29,428 bases of DNA, taken from the IMG/VR virus record IMGVR_UViG_3300031251_000977, positions 1 to 29,428 of that record; one strand, 5' to 3'. The position numbers and the translations under genes are program-made. How positions within the stretch are numbered: position 1 is the first letter of the stretch; the number at the start of each line of letters is the position of its first letter. Source of the stretch: a virus. Below the pieces are notes generated by a model, which searched no databases, was not told the origin of the DNA, and saw nothing but the letters and a program-made list of their open reading frames with translations. This document shows positions 1 through 6,839 of this stretch, piece by piece.

Positions 1-165
1 GCCTCGTTGTTCCCGAATCTGACCTATCAGCCCTATCTCAAGATGATGAACCAGACCACGAAAGTCTGGCATGTCGAAGCTGTCTCTCCGGCCTGCCGCA
101 CATTGCGGGAGGCCATCCAAGAACGATTTGGCGGACGGGATTTTTCAATCCGCGCCATTGCCTGA
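1..165 (+). CDS. C-terminal fragment of an unidentified protein
   Basis: Frame 1 is open from the first base to a TGA at 163-165, giving the last 54 residues of a protein whose start lies left of the window. It ends with ...FGGRDFSIRAIA and has no membrane segment or motif I recognise. The gene runs in the same direction as the early block and is followed 37 bases later by the next start, so it probably belongs to the same transcript. Function unknown. A short independent protein starting at one of the two ATG codons at 43 and 46 is possible but less likely, because the frame is open to the edge. Confidence 0.55.
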   Translation, partial: ASLFPNLTYQPYLKMMNQTTKVWHVEAVSPACRTLREAIQERFGGRDFSIRAIA

Positions 166-202
166 AACCACCACTACCCACCCATCACCAGATCCTAATC
201 TT

Positions 203-538
203 ATGAGTCCAAAAACTGACGTTGTCCTCCACGGCGAATGCATGTGCTTCGCCTCCGAAATCCCCGCCGCCGCGACACCTCTCGTGGTGGACGGCCCTTA
301 TCTCATCGTGGCCGACAGCGAGACCACGGGAAACCATCACGTGGTGGACCGCAAGAAAGGCGTCGAGTTCCTGGAACACGAAGGCCGGCGGTTCATGCGC
401 AACACCGTGCCAACCAAGATCCGCTGCCTCCACCCGCAGCGGCACGATGAAATTACCCTGGAGCCCGGCCAGTGGGAATTCGGCACCCAGCAGGAATACG
501 ACCCCTTCGCTGAGAACATGCGGAACGTGCGCGACTGA
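203..538 (+). CDS. Hypothetical early phage protein (111 aa)
   Basis: I place the start at ATG 203 (MSPKTDVVLHGEC...) rather than at the in-frame ATG 71, because the longer version would overlap the end of the preceding gene and adds a low-complexity Ser/Pro/Thr stretch. The protein is soluble, with two Cys near the N-terminus (GECMCF) and a conserved-looking core around residues 25-85 (VVDGPYLIVADSETTG, then KIRCLHPQRHDEITLEPGQWEF). No enzyme motif is evident. It precedes the ASCH-like and helicase-methyltransferase genes, so an early DNA-metabolism or host-takeover role is plausible, but I do not recognise the family. Confidence 0.65.
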   Translation: MSPKTDVVLHGECMCFASEIPAAATPLVVDGPYLIVADSETTGNHHVVDRKKGVEFLEHEGRRFMRNTVPTKIRCLHPQRHDEITLEPGQWEFGTQQEYDPFAENMRNVRD

Positions 539-565
539 GACTGAAACCCATCACCCGACAGCCCC

Positions 566-946
566 ATGCGAAATATCTCCTTCTCCCTGACGGAACGCCA
601 GTTCCTGGACCACTCCAAGGACGTGACCCGGCGGCTTGGCTTCCTGGACGCGAAACCTGGCGAACTACTTCGAGCCATCCGCAAGGGCATGGGCTTGAAG
701 AAAGGGGAGAAGGTGGAACCGCTGGGGCTGATTCGGATCGTGTCACTCGTGGTGGAACCACTCAACCGGATGACGGAAGAGCCGATCTACGGGGATGAGG
801 AATGCCGACGCGAAGGCTATCCGGAAAAGACCCCTGCCCAATTCGTGAAGCTGTTTTGCCAAGCCCAGAACTGCAAACCGGAGACGGAAATCACCCGGAT
901 CCAGTTCGAACACGTCACAGGAGAAAGGAGCACCAATGCCTCGTGA
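566..946 (+). CDS. ASCH-domain-like protein
   Basis: This 126-residue protein has the pattern of small phage ASCH/PUA-like proteins: an N-terminal FSLTERQFLDHSKDVTRRLG helix that usually reads as R..L....KdvTRR, then a KGMGLKKGEK loop, a strand block PLGLIRIVSLVVEPLNRM, and a C-terminal GYPEKTPAQFVKLFC segment that matches the family's g(f/y)....eFv..f pattern. ASCH domains are thought to bind RNA or modified nucleic acid. The last 11 bases overlap the start of the helicase-methyltransferase gene, and that gene's ribosome site lies inside this one, so the two are translationally coupled. Pairing with a DNA-modifying enzyme suggests a role in nucleic-acid handling; this is inference. Confidence 0.6.
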   Translation: MRNISFSLTERQFLDHSKDVTRRLGFLDAKPGELLRAIRKGMGLKKGEKVEPLGLIRIVSLVVEPLNRMTEEPIYGDEECRREGYPEKTPAQFVKLFCQAQNCKPETEITRIQFEHVTGERSTNAS

Positions 947-3599
947 ACTGAAACTACCGCTCAAGCGCCAGGATGAACCGGAGTTTTTCGCCCGCTTGGA
1001 TGAGCAGACTTCGGGGAATGACCGATACCTGCAGTTCCTAAAGGGCAAGGTCAAGCCGGTCGAGATGTGCGGCTTCGTGATCGATGAGGCCGAAGTGAAT
1101 CCCATCCTCAAGCCCCACCAGCGTGCGATCGTGAAATGGAATGTGGCCGGTGGCCGGCGCGCCTGCTTCGCGGCATTCGGGCTGGGTAAGAGCATCATCC
1201 AACTCGAAACGGTGCGGCTCACCCGCCAGCGTGCCGGCGGATTCGGCCTGATCGTGATACCCCTCGGTGTCCGCTACGAGTTCGCCCGCGATGCCGCCAT
1301 GCTGGGAGTGCCGGTGAAGTTCATCCGTTCCTTTGACGAGGTGGAGGACCAGGAGACGATCTATCTCACCAACTACGAAACCATCCGGGACGGGAAGATC
1401 CACCCGACTCTGTTCACGGTGGCTTCGCTGGACGAGGCGAGCGTGCTCCGCGGCTTTGGTGGCACGAAAACCTTCCGGGAGTTCATGCGCCTGTTTACGG
1501 GCGACAGCGGCCCCACCCGGAAGGAAACCACCGGCCGGCGCGTCATTCATCGCTTCGTGGCCACGGCGACGCCCTCGCCGAACGACTACATCGAGCTTCT
1601 GGCCTATGCGGCGTTCCTCGGCATCATGGATGTTAGCCAGGCGAAGACGCGGTTTTTCAAGCGCGACTCGACCAAGGCCGACGTGCTCACGCTGCATCCG
1701 CACAAGGAGCGGGAATTCTGGCTGTGGGTTTCATCGTGGGCGATCTTCGTCCAGAAACCTTCTGACCTCGGGTTTTCCGATGATGGCTACGACCTGCCAC
1801 CGCTGGAAATCCACTGGCACGAGGTCCAGACCGACCACAAGGGCGCTGGCTATGATCGGAGCGGCCAAGGCCGGCTAATCCGCGATGCCGCCGCCGGGCT
1901 CCAGGAAGCGGCTAAGGAGAAGCGTGACAGCCTGCCGGCCCGGATCGCCAAGATGATGGAACTGCGCGAGATCGATCCCGCGGCGCATCGGATCCTCTGG
2001 CACGATCTGGAAGCGGAGCGTGAAGCGATCGAGGCCGCGATCCCTGGCATCACGACCGTGCGCGGCGCCGACACCGATGATCACAAGGAGCAATCCATCA
2101 TTGGCTTTTCCAACGGTGACTTTCCCGAGCTGGCCGGAAAACCCTGCATGCTCGGCTCCGGGGTGAACTTCCAGCGCCACTGCGCATGGGCGATCTACAC
2201 GGGGATCGGCTTCAAATTCAACGATTTCATCCAGTCGATTCACCGCCTGCTGCGGTTCCTGCAGCTTCGCCGGGTGCGGATCGATCTGATCTACACGGAG
2301 GCCGAGCGCGGCATCCGCAAGCAGCTCGAACGGAAGTGGGCACAACACATCAAACAGGTTCAAGTCATGACCGACATCATCAAGGAATTCGGCCTTTCAC
2401 AGGCGGCAATGGCAGAGACTCTCACCCGCAAGCTGGGGGTGGAACGCGTGGAAATCACCGGAGAGCGGTATCGCCTGGTCAACAATGACTGCATCCTCGA
2501 ATCGAAAGGCGTACCAACCGACAGCGTCGGCCTGGTGCTGACATCGATCCCGTTCTCCACCCAATACGAGTATTCCCCGAACTACGCCGACCTCGGCCAC
2601 AGCGACGGGAATGTGGAGTTTTTCAAGCAGATGGATTTCCTCACGCCCGAGCTGCTGCGGATGCTGAAGCCCGGGCGGGTCGCCGCCATTCACGTGAAGG
2701 ACCGCATCGTGCCAGGCGGCATGACCGGCCTCGGCTTTCAGACGGTCTATCCGTTCCACTGCCGGTGCATCGAGCACTACGTGGCCCATGGCTTCGCCTA
2801 CCTCGGCATGAAGACGATTGTCACCGACGTGGTCCGGGAAAACAACCAGACCTATCGGCTCGGGTGGACCGAGCAATGCAAGGACGGGAGCAAAATGGGC
2901 GTGGGCATGCCGGAATACCTGCTGCTGTTCCGCAAGCCGCCGACTGACACCTCCAACAGCTACGCGGACGAACCGGTGCTGAAAGCCAAGAAGAAGTGGA
3001 ACGACGAAACCGGCGATTGGGACAACGCCGCCGGCTATTCACGCTCCCGGTGGCAGGCGGATGCCCATGGCTTCTCCCGATCGAGTGGTGACCGGCTGCT
3101 GACGCCCGAGGAGCTGATGGCGCTATCACATTCCGATATCTTCAAGGTGTTCCGGGATTACTCGCTGAGCGATGTCTATAACTTCGAGCATCACGTGAAG
3201 ATCAGCGAGGAGCTGGAAAAGACCGGTCGCCTGCCCTCGAATTTCATGCTGCTGCAACCGCAAAGCTGGACTGATGAGGTATGGACCGACATCACGCGGA
3301 TGCTCACGCTGAATGGTGCCCAATCCGCCAAGGGCAAGGAAGGCCACCTCTGCCCGATGCAGTTCGACCTGGCTGATCGGGTCATCGAGCAATTCAGCAT
3401 GCCTGGCGAGACCGTACTGGATCCCTTCGGCGGTCTGATGACGGTCCCCTACCGGGCGATCCTGAAAAAGCGCTTCGGGATCGGCTTCGAGCTTTCTCCG
3501 AGCTACTTCATCGACGGTGCCAACTACTGCGCGGCCGCTGCTGCCGAGGTGGACATGCCCTCGCTGCTTGACCTGTTGGATGAAAGGGGTGCGGCGTGA
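936..3599 (+). CDS. SF2 helicase fused to DNA methyltransferase
   Basis: An 887-residue two-part protein. The N-terminal half is a superfamily-2 ATPase: a Walker A-like AAFGLGKS at 79-86, a DEAS box at 166-169 in place of DEAH, TATPSPND (motif III) at 210-217, and QSIHRLLRFLQ at 433-443 resembling the arginine-finger motif VI. The C-terminal half is an N4-cytosine/N6-adenine methyltransferase with permuted order: the catalytic motif reads TSIPF at 536-540 rather than SPPY/W, LLRMLKPGRVAAIHVKD follows at 573-589, and the SAM-binding DPFGG at 829-833 comes near the end, followed by GIGFELSPSYF. A strong purine-rich site (ggagaaaggag) precedes ATG 936. Such fusions occur in phages and may modify phage DNA or remodel replication forks; substrate and activity cannot be read from the sequence. 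Confidence 0.88.
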   Translation: MPRELKLPLKRQDEPEFFARLDEQTSGNDRYLQFLKGKVKPVEMCGFVIDEAEVNPILKPHQRAIVKWNVAGGRRACFAAFGLGKSIIQLETVRLTRQRAGGFGLIVIPLGVRYEFARDAAMLGVPVKFIRSFDEVEDQETIYLTNYETIRDGKIHPTLFTVASLDEASVLRGFGGTKTFREFMRLFTGDSGPTRKETTGRRVIHRFVATATPSPNDYIELLAYAAFLGIMDVSQAKTRFFKRDSTKADVLTLHPHKEREFWLWVSSWAIFVQKPSDLGFSDDGYDLPPLEIHWHEVQTDHKGAGYDRSGQGRLIRDAAAGLQEAAKEKRDSLPARIAKMMELREIDPAAHRILWHDLEAEREAIEAAIPGITTVRGADTDDHKEQSIIGFSNGDFPELAGKPCMLGSGVNFQRHCAWAIYTGIGFKFNDFIQSIHRLLRFLQLRRVRIDLIYTEAERGIRKQLERKWAQHIKQVQVMTDIIKEFGLSQAAMAETLTRKLGVERVEITGERYRLVNNDCILESKGVPTDSVGLVLTSIPFSTQYEYSPNYADLGHSDGNVEFFKQMDFLTPELLRMLKPGRVAAIHVKDRIVPGGMTGLGFQTVYPFHCRCIEHYVAHGFAYLGMKTIVTDVVRENNQTYRLGWTEQCKDGSKMGVGMPEYLLLFRKPPTDTSNSYADEPVLKAKKKWNDETGDWDNAAGYSRSRWQADAHGFSRSSGDRLLTPEELMALSHSDIFKVFRDYSLSDVYNFEHHVKISEELEKTGRLPSNFMLLQPQSWTDEVWTDITRMLTLNGAQSAKGKEGHLCPMQFDLADRVIEQFSMPGETVLDPFGGLMTVPYRAILKKRFGIGFELSPSYFIDGANYCAAAAAEVDMPSLLDLLDERGAA

Positions 3600-4306
3600 A
3601 AGAAGACCAACCCCTTCACGAAAGGAAACCCTTCGGTTACCCATTTCCAGCGGCAGCCCTTGAGATGTTCGTGCATCCCGGTGGCGAACCTGAGCTTGAA
3701 TCGGCATTTTCGATCGCTGGAGTGACGTATGGGTTCAATGGCTTTCTCGCCCTGCGGGTGCACAGCCACCTGGCCGAGCAACCACTGGAGAATCCCTCGG
3801 CCGCGTCGCGGGTGCTGGCGCTCCCATGGGCACGGTTGGAGGCACTGCCCGACAAGTCGCCGCGCTGGTCGCCGCTCGACGATGCCAGCGGCCCGCTGTG
3901 GCGCTACGGCCCACGGCCGATCTGGGAACGCACCACGCGCCGGTATCACCTGCGGACACTGCCAGCGGTGGAAGTGGGTTTAGCGGCCGTGACGACGCTG
4001 CCACTGATGCAACTGCTGGCCCGGCTGCCGCGTGCCCGCGTGTGGACTGACAACAAGCTCACCGATCCGATCTTTTGCCGGTGGAACGGTGGCGACGCGA
4101 TCATCCTGCCGCTGCCGGATTTCGTGGAAAGCCGGATGTTCCCGAGCTTCCGCATCCTTTCGCCACCAAAGGACTATGCAACCGGTGCGGCGAAGTATCC
4201 CGACCCACTGCCACCAGGGCGACCGTTGGCCGGCTCGAAACCGACGCCGCCGGCGAAGCCATCGGAAATCCACTACGACGATCTCCCGACCATTGTCCAC
4301 GACTGA
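3596..4306 (+). CDS. Hypothetical early protein (236 aa)
   Basis: The gene starts with GTG at 3596, overlapping the TGA of the helicase-methyltransferase gene (GTGA), so translation is likely coupled. The protein is soluble and Trp/Pro-rich. It has an N-terminal half with PFGYPFPAAALEMFVHPGG and GVTYGFNGFLALRVHSH, and a compact block DNKLTDPIFCRWNGGDAIILPLPDF around 153-177. That block faintly resembles the last strands of sliding-clamp proteins, but too weakly to name it. The final 50 residues are Pro-rich and probably disordered. Function unknown; the tight coupling suggests it works with the upstream fusion enzyme. Confidence 0.7.
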   Translation: MKEDQPLHERKPFGYPFPAAALEMFVHPGGEPELESAFSIAGVTYGFNGFLALRVHSHLAEQPLENPSAASRVLALPWARLEALPDKSPRWSPLDDASGPLWRYGPRPIWERTTRRYHLRTLPAVEVGLAAVTTLPLMQLLARLPRARVWTDNKLTDPIFCRWNGGDAIILPLPDFVESRMFPSFRILSPPKDYATGAAKYPDPLPPGRPLAGSKPTPPAKPSEIHYDDLPTIVHD

Positions 4307-4310
4307 GCAG

Positions 4311-4796
4311 ATGAACGACCTTTTCAAATCGAGCGACGCGCGTTTCAGCCTCTGTCGGAAATACCGGTATGAGCTTTGGCGACGCTGGGATTCCAGCCAG
4401 CCCTACGCCCTCTTCATTTGCCTGAATCCAAGCACAGCGGATGAGAACGTGAATGATCCCACCGCCAGGCGCTGCATGCGCTACGCGGCTGATTGGGGTT
4501 TCGGTGCCTTGTGCATCGTCAACCTGTTCGCCTACCGGGCTACGAAGCCGGAAGAGATGACATGCGCCCGCGAGCCGGTCGGCGAGGGCAACGATGAAAC
4601 GCTATTGCGCCTGGCCGCTGGTGCCGGCGTGATCGTCGCCGCGTGGGGTGCCCATGGCACGCATCAAGGCCGGGATGCCGAGGTGCTCAAGCTTCTCGCT
4701 GGCCAGCGGCTCCAATGTCTCGACAAGTGCCAAGGTGGCCAACCCAGGCACCCGCTCTACATGAGCAAGACGGCAGTGCTTCAACCTTATCCATGA
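4311..4796 (+). CDS. DUF1643 family protein
   Basis: I take ATG 4311, just after the previous stop at 4306, rather than the long upstream extension, which is a shadow of the previous gene. The 161-residue protein shows the DUF1643 signature: RYELWRRWD, then FICLNPSTADENVNDPT, RRCMRYAADWGFGALCIVNLFAYRATKPEEM, and GVIVAAWGAHGTHQGR. Members occur in phages and mobile elements; their biochemical role is not established. It lies in the early block, four bases after the preceding gene and one base before the next start, so it is part of one operon. Confidence 0.88.
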   Translation: MNDLFKSSDARFSLCRKYRYELWRRWDSSQPYALFICLNPSTADENVNDPTARRCMRYAADWGFGALCIVNLFAYRATKPEEMTCAREPVGEGNDETLLRLAAGAGVIVAAWGAHGTHQGRDAEVLKLLAGQRLQCLDKCQGGQPRHPLYMSKTAVLQPYP

Positions 4797-4797
4797 C

Positions 4798-5685
4798 ATG
4801 GCAGATCTTCCTTTCATTCAATTTTTCGTAGCGGACTGGCTCCGCGATACCCGTGTGCTCACCTGCGAAGCAAAGGGCGCATGGGTGGACCTGATTTGCT
4901 ATTCGTGGACCGCGCCTGAGCCGGGCGTGCTCTGCTTGCTGCCCGAGGCCTACGGGCGCATGCTTGGCCTCGATAAGAAGAAAACCACGGTGGTGTTAGA
5001 CGAATTGGCATCCCTCGGCGTGTGTGATCGTGAGGATCTTCCCGATGGACGGATCAAGATCACGTGCCGGCGCGTGGTGAACGATCACTTCGAATTGCTG
5101 TCGACCAAGCAGGCACAAAGCGATGCCGGAAAGCGAGGGGCGGAGAAGAGATGGGGAAAGGGTGGCGATAGGCCACCTAATGGGGACCCTAATAGCCCCC
5201 CTATTCGCCACCCCAATAGCAATTCAGAATCCATAATTCAGAAACCAGAGGGGAGAAGATCAGAGCGCGCAAGCGCGCCGCCCCCGCCCCCAATTTCAGA
5301 TTTGATTTCCGGAGGCCTGGCGAGGATGTGGCATGATGCCCCAACCGAACTCGACCCGTATGAGCTGACGTTAGCCGCTGCCGCGCTCCCGGTGCTTTCG
5401 CAGATCACCGAGGACGAATGGGACGGATGCGCCGCGTTCACCCGTGCTGACAACCGCAGCCGGGATCAGGACAAACTGTGGCCAAGGGATCGAGAGGACT
5501 TTCTCAAAAAGCCCGCCTCAGCGATCGCAAAGATTCGCAAGTGGTGGCGGAAGCAACCGAAAGCAAAGGCATCGGCTCCGGACAACATCGTGACGCTGCC
5601 ACCGGCGGAGCAGGAGAGACCGGCCACACCTGACGAAATCAAGGAGATGCTCGCCGTGGCAAAGCGGCAAGGGAGGCCAGCATGA
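4798..5685 (+). CDS. DUF1376 phage replication-type protein
   Basis: The N-terminus MADLPFIQFFVADWLRDTR followed by EAKGAWVDLICYSW is the hallmark of DUF1376, a winged-helix-like domain found at the N-terminus of phage replication initiator or loader proteins. The domain spans about residues 1-100. Residues 100-165 form a low-complexity Gly/Pro/Ser/Asn linker, and residues 165-295 carry a C-terminal helical part with Trp-rich ends (ITEDEWDGCAAF, IRKWWRKQPK). That linker-plus-C-terminal layout is typical of phage primosomal proteins. The start lies one base after the upstream stop. A role at the phage origin is likely from family and context; the exact activity is inferred. Confidence 0.8.
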   Translation: MADLPFIQFFVADWLRDTRVLTCEAKGAWVDLICYSWTAPEPGVLCLLPEAYGRMLGLDKKKTTVVLDELASLGVCDREDLPDGRIKITCRRVVNDHFELLSTKQAQSDAGKRGAEKRWGKGGDRPPNGDPNSPPIRHPNSNSESIIQKPEGRRSERASAPPPPPISDLISGGLARMWHDAPTELDPYELTLAAAALPVLSQITEDEWDGCAAFTRADNRSRDQDKLWPRDREDFLKKPASAIAKIRKWWRKQPKAKASAPDNIVTLPPAEQERPATPDEIKEMLAVAKRQGRPA

Positions 5686-5870
5686 CCGTCTCACCGATGC
5701 CGTGCGAATGTTGCGGAGAGGAAATCCCCGCCGGCTCGATCTTCGGGATCGATAAGGCCATCGGCACGGTATGCTTCGATTGCATGGAGGCTCTGGACGG
5801 TGTGCCCGCCGCGCTCCTACAGGCAGGCATGGAGCGTATCTACTTGAGCCCGTGCCCGGATAACGATTAG
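5682..5870 (+). CDS. Small Cys-rich, zinc-ribbon-like protein (62 aa)
   Basis: The ATG overlaps the preceding TGA (ATGA at 5682-5685). The protein has two cysteine knuckles, CECC at residues 8-11 and CFDC about 20 residues later (IGTVCFDCMEAL), spaced as in a treble-clef or zinc-ribbon fold. It is followed by a short helix (VPAALLQAGMERIYL). Such small proteins are common in phage early regions and may bind DNA or a host protein. No closer assignment is possible. Confidence 0.75.
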   Translation: MTVSPMPCECCGEEIPAGSIFGIDKAIGTVCFDCMEALDGVPAALLQAGMERIYLSPCPDND

Positions 5871-5885
5871 AAACGACCATCCGAT

Positions 5886-6251
5886 ATGGGATACTTTTTC
5901 ACATGGGATCCGCCTCCACGTTCGCAGCCTGCCAGCGTGCCACTTTCAGTGGCCGCGTGGTGCAATAAGGAATTGGCGCAGCCGATCAAGAGTGACGGTC
6001 CCGTTCTGCGCGCTAGACCGGAAGATTGCAGTGTTGGCGACTTCATTCCTTTTGAAGCTCTTCCGGGACCACAACACTACTCCCATTATTGTTTCATGCC
6101 ACCTTGGAAGGCCTCGCCGAAGTGGGATGATTTTAGCTCGGGTTATTCGCAAGCTGAATCCCCTGCCATGCCGCCCTGGCATTTCGTCAAGGAGTCGTTG
6201 CAAGTGGCCGAAGATGGGCGGTCTATGTGGGTCTGGAAGCGCATCGCATAG
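5886..6251 (+). CDS. Hypothetical protein (121 aa), atypical composition
   Basis: An open frame from ATG 5886 to TAG 6249-6251 encodes a soluble, Trp- and Pro-rich protein (MGYFFTWDPPPRS..., then YSHYCFMPPWKASPKWDDF, ending WVWKRIA). It has no recognised motif. By eye its base composition is closer to 50% GC than its neighbours, suggesting a different origin. It is the last gene before the 186-base gap that separates the early block from the packaging genes. It could be an anti-host protein or a moron; nothing in the sequence decides this. Confidence 0.6.
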   Translation: MGYFFTWDPPPRSQPASVPLSVAAWCNKELAQPIKSDGPVLRARPEDCSVGDFIPFEALPGPQHYSHYCFMPPWKASPKWDDFSSGYSQAESPAMPPWHFVKESLQVAEDGRSMWVWKRIA

Positions 6252-6288
6252 GCCCCTGGCCTTAGCGTTCCCGCCCACCACACCCCCA

Positions 6289-6307
6289 AGGATGGGCGTT
6301 GCATCCT
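6289..6307 (+). terminator. Weak hairpin followed by a T-containing tract
   Basis: AGGATG and CATCCT form a 6-bp stem around a 7-base loop (GGCGTTG). An AT-rich run, AATTATTTT, follows three bases after the stem. It is placed 37 bases after the last early gene, as a weak intrinsic terminator would be. The stem is short, so it could be incidental. Confidence 0.3.
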
Positions 6308-6326
6308 GCAATTATTTTGGGTCCTT

Positions 6327-6345
6327 CCGGGGGTATGACCCTCGG
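6327..6345 (+). other. GC-rich hairpin
   Basis: CCGGGGG pairs with CCCTCGG (one G-T wobble) around the loop TATGA. No T run follows, so it does not look like an intrinsic terminator. It may be a protein or terminase recognition structure, or a transcript feature in the leader of the packaging operon. Confidence 0.35.
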
Positions 6346-6415
6346 GGTGTCCTGTCCCGCGACAAATCCCTAGCGCCAGGGTTGCCCGTTTCCCCACACA
6401 CATGGAGGGCTCCGG

Positions 6416-6421
6416 TTGACA
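6416..6421 (+). promoter_or_regulatory. TTGACA start-proximal motif (terminase small)
   Basis: TTGACA lies exactly 16 bases before ATG 6438. Here no upstream gene ends nearby, so the hexamer is not a by-product of a stop codon. The 16-base spacer has only a weak purine stretch (gggtgg). Confidence 0.5.
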
Positions 6422-6437
6422 GCCGGGTGGCTTCCAA

Positions 6438-6839
6438 ATGGAGGCCTGGACGATCGCTCAATGGGCTCGTGAGGTCGGAGGAGACCGGCACGAGTGGCAA
6501 AAACGCGTCGCTGCCGCCGAGATCGCACCGGTCGGAGAGTCCACCGGTAAGGCATCCGGCGGGAAAACCTACCGCGTCCGGGACCTCTTCAACGTCGCAG
6601 TCGGCGGCGACATCGAGCGTGAGCGTCTCCGCAAAACCAAAGAGGAAGCCGACAAGCTCGCCCTCGGCAACGCCAAGATGCGCGGCGAGCTGGTGGAAAT
6701 CGAGGTGGTCAAGCGCCTCGGCGAGCGCGTGTTCGTCGCCCTGCGCAACCGCATTCTCAACCTGCCGCTGCTCGACGAGGAAAAGGACAAATGCCTCCGT
6801 GAGATCCTCGCGCTTGGCGAGATCGACTGGAGCAAATGA
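6438..6839 (+). CDS. Terminase small subunit (Nu1-like)
   Basis: A 133-residue protein with an N-terminal winged-helix-like DNA-binding segment (MEAWTIAQWAREVGGDRHEW ... KTYRVRDLF) followed by a long charged helix RERLRKTKEEADKLALGNAK around 67-86 and GELVEIEVVKRLGERVFVALRNRI. This is the layout of lambda Nu1-type small terminases: HTH for packaging-site recognition, then a helical assembly region. Its length is somewhat shorter than lambda Nu1. It is followed by the large terminase in an ATGA overlap. It should recognise the packaging site, probably in the gap just upstream, and load the large subunit. Confidence 0.85.
   Translation: MEAWTIAQWAREVGGDRHEWQKRVAAAEIAPVGESTGKASGGKTYRVRDLFNVAVGGDIERERLRKTKEEADKLALGNAKMRGELVEIEVVKRLGERVFVALRNRILNLPLLDEEKDKCLREILALGEIDWSK

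Larger units (their letters stand above)
6252..6437 (+). other. Non-coding gap before the terminase genes; possible cos or early/late boundary
   Basis: This 186-base stretch is the longest gap without a gene in the window. It contains two hairpins (6289-6307 and 6327-6345), an AT-rich patch at 6309-6318, and a TTGACA at 6416-6421. In lambda-type phages the cohesive end site lies directly before the small terminase gene, and the large terminase here is of the cos-type GpA family, so this is the best place for cos. No nick site can be identified by reading. Confidence 0.4.

Noticed and set aside
3596-4306. Sliding-clamp assignment for the gene after the helicase-methyltransferase
   Set aside because: Only a short C-terminal block faintly resembles a clamp end, and the rest has no three-domain clamp pattern.
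6255-6381. Long-distance CCCTGGC/GCCAGGG pairing in the pre-terminase gap
   Set aside because: The arms are over 110 bases apart and only seven bases long in GC-rich DNA, so chance is a good explanation.
6416-6440. Reading the TTGACA motif as an ordinary sigma-70 -35 box
   Set aside because: With 16 bases to the ATG, the -10 position would coincide with or pass the start codon and transcription would begin inside the gene; no consistent TATAAT-like hexamer follows.
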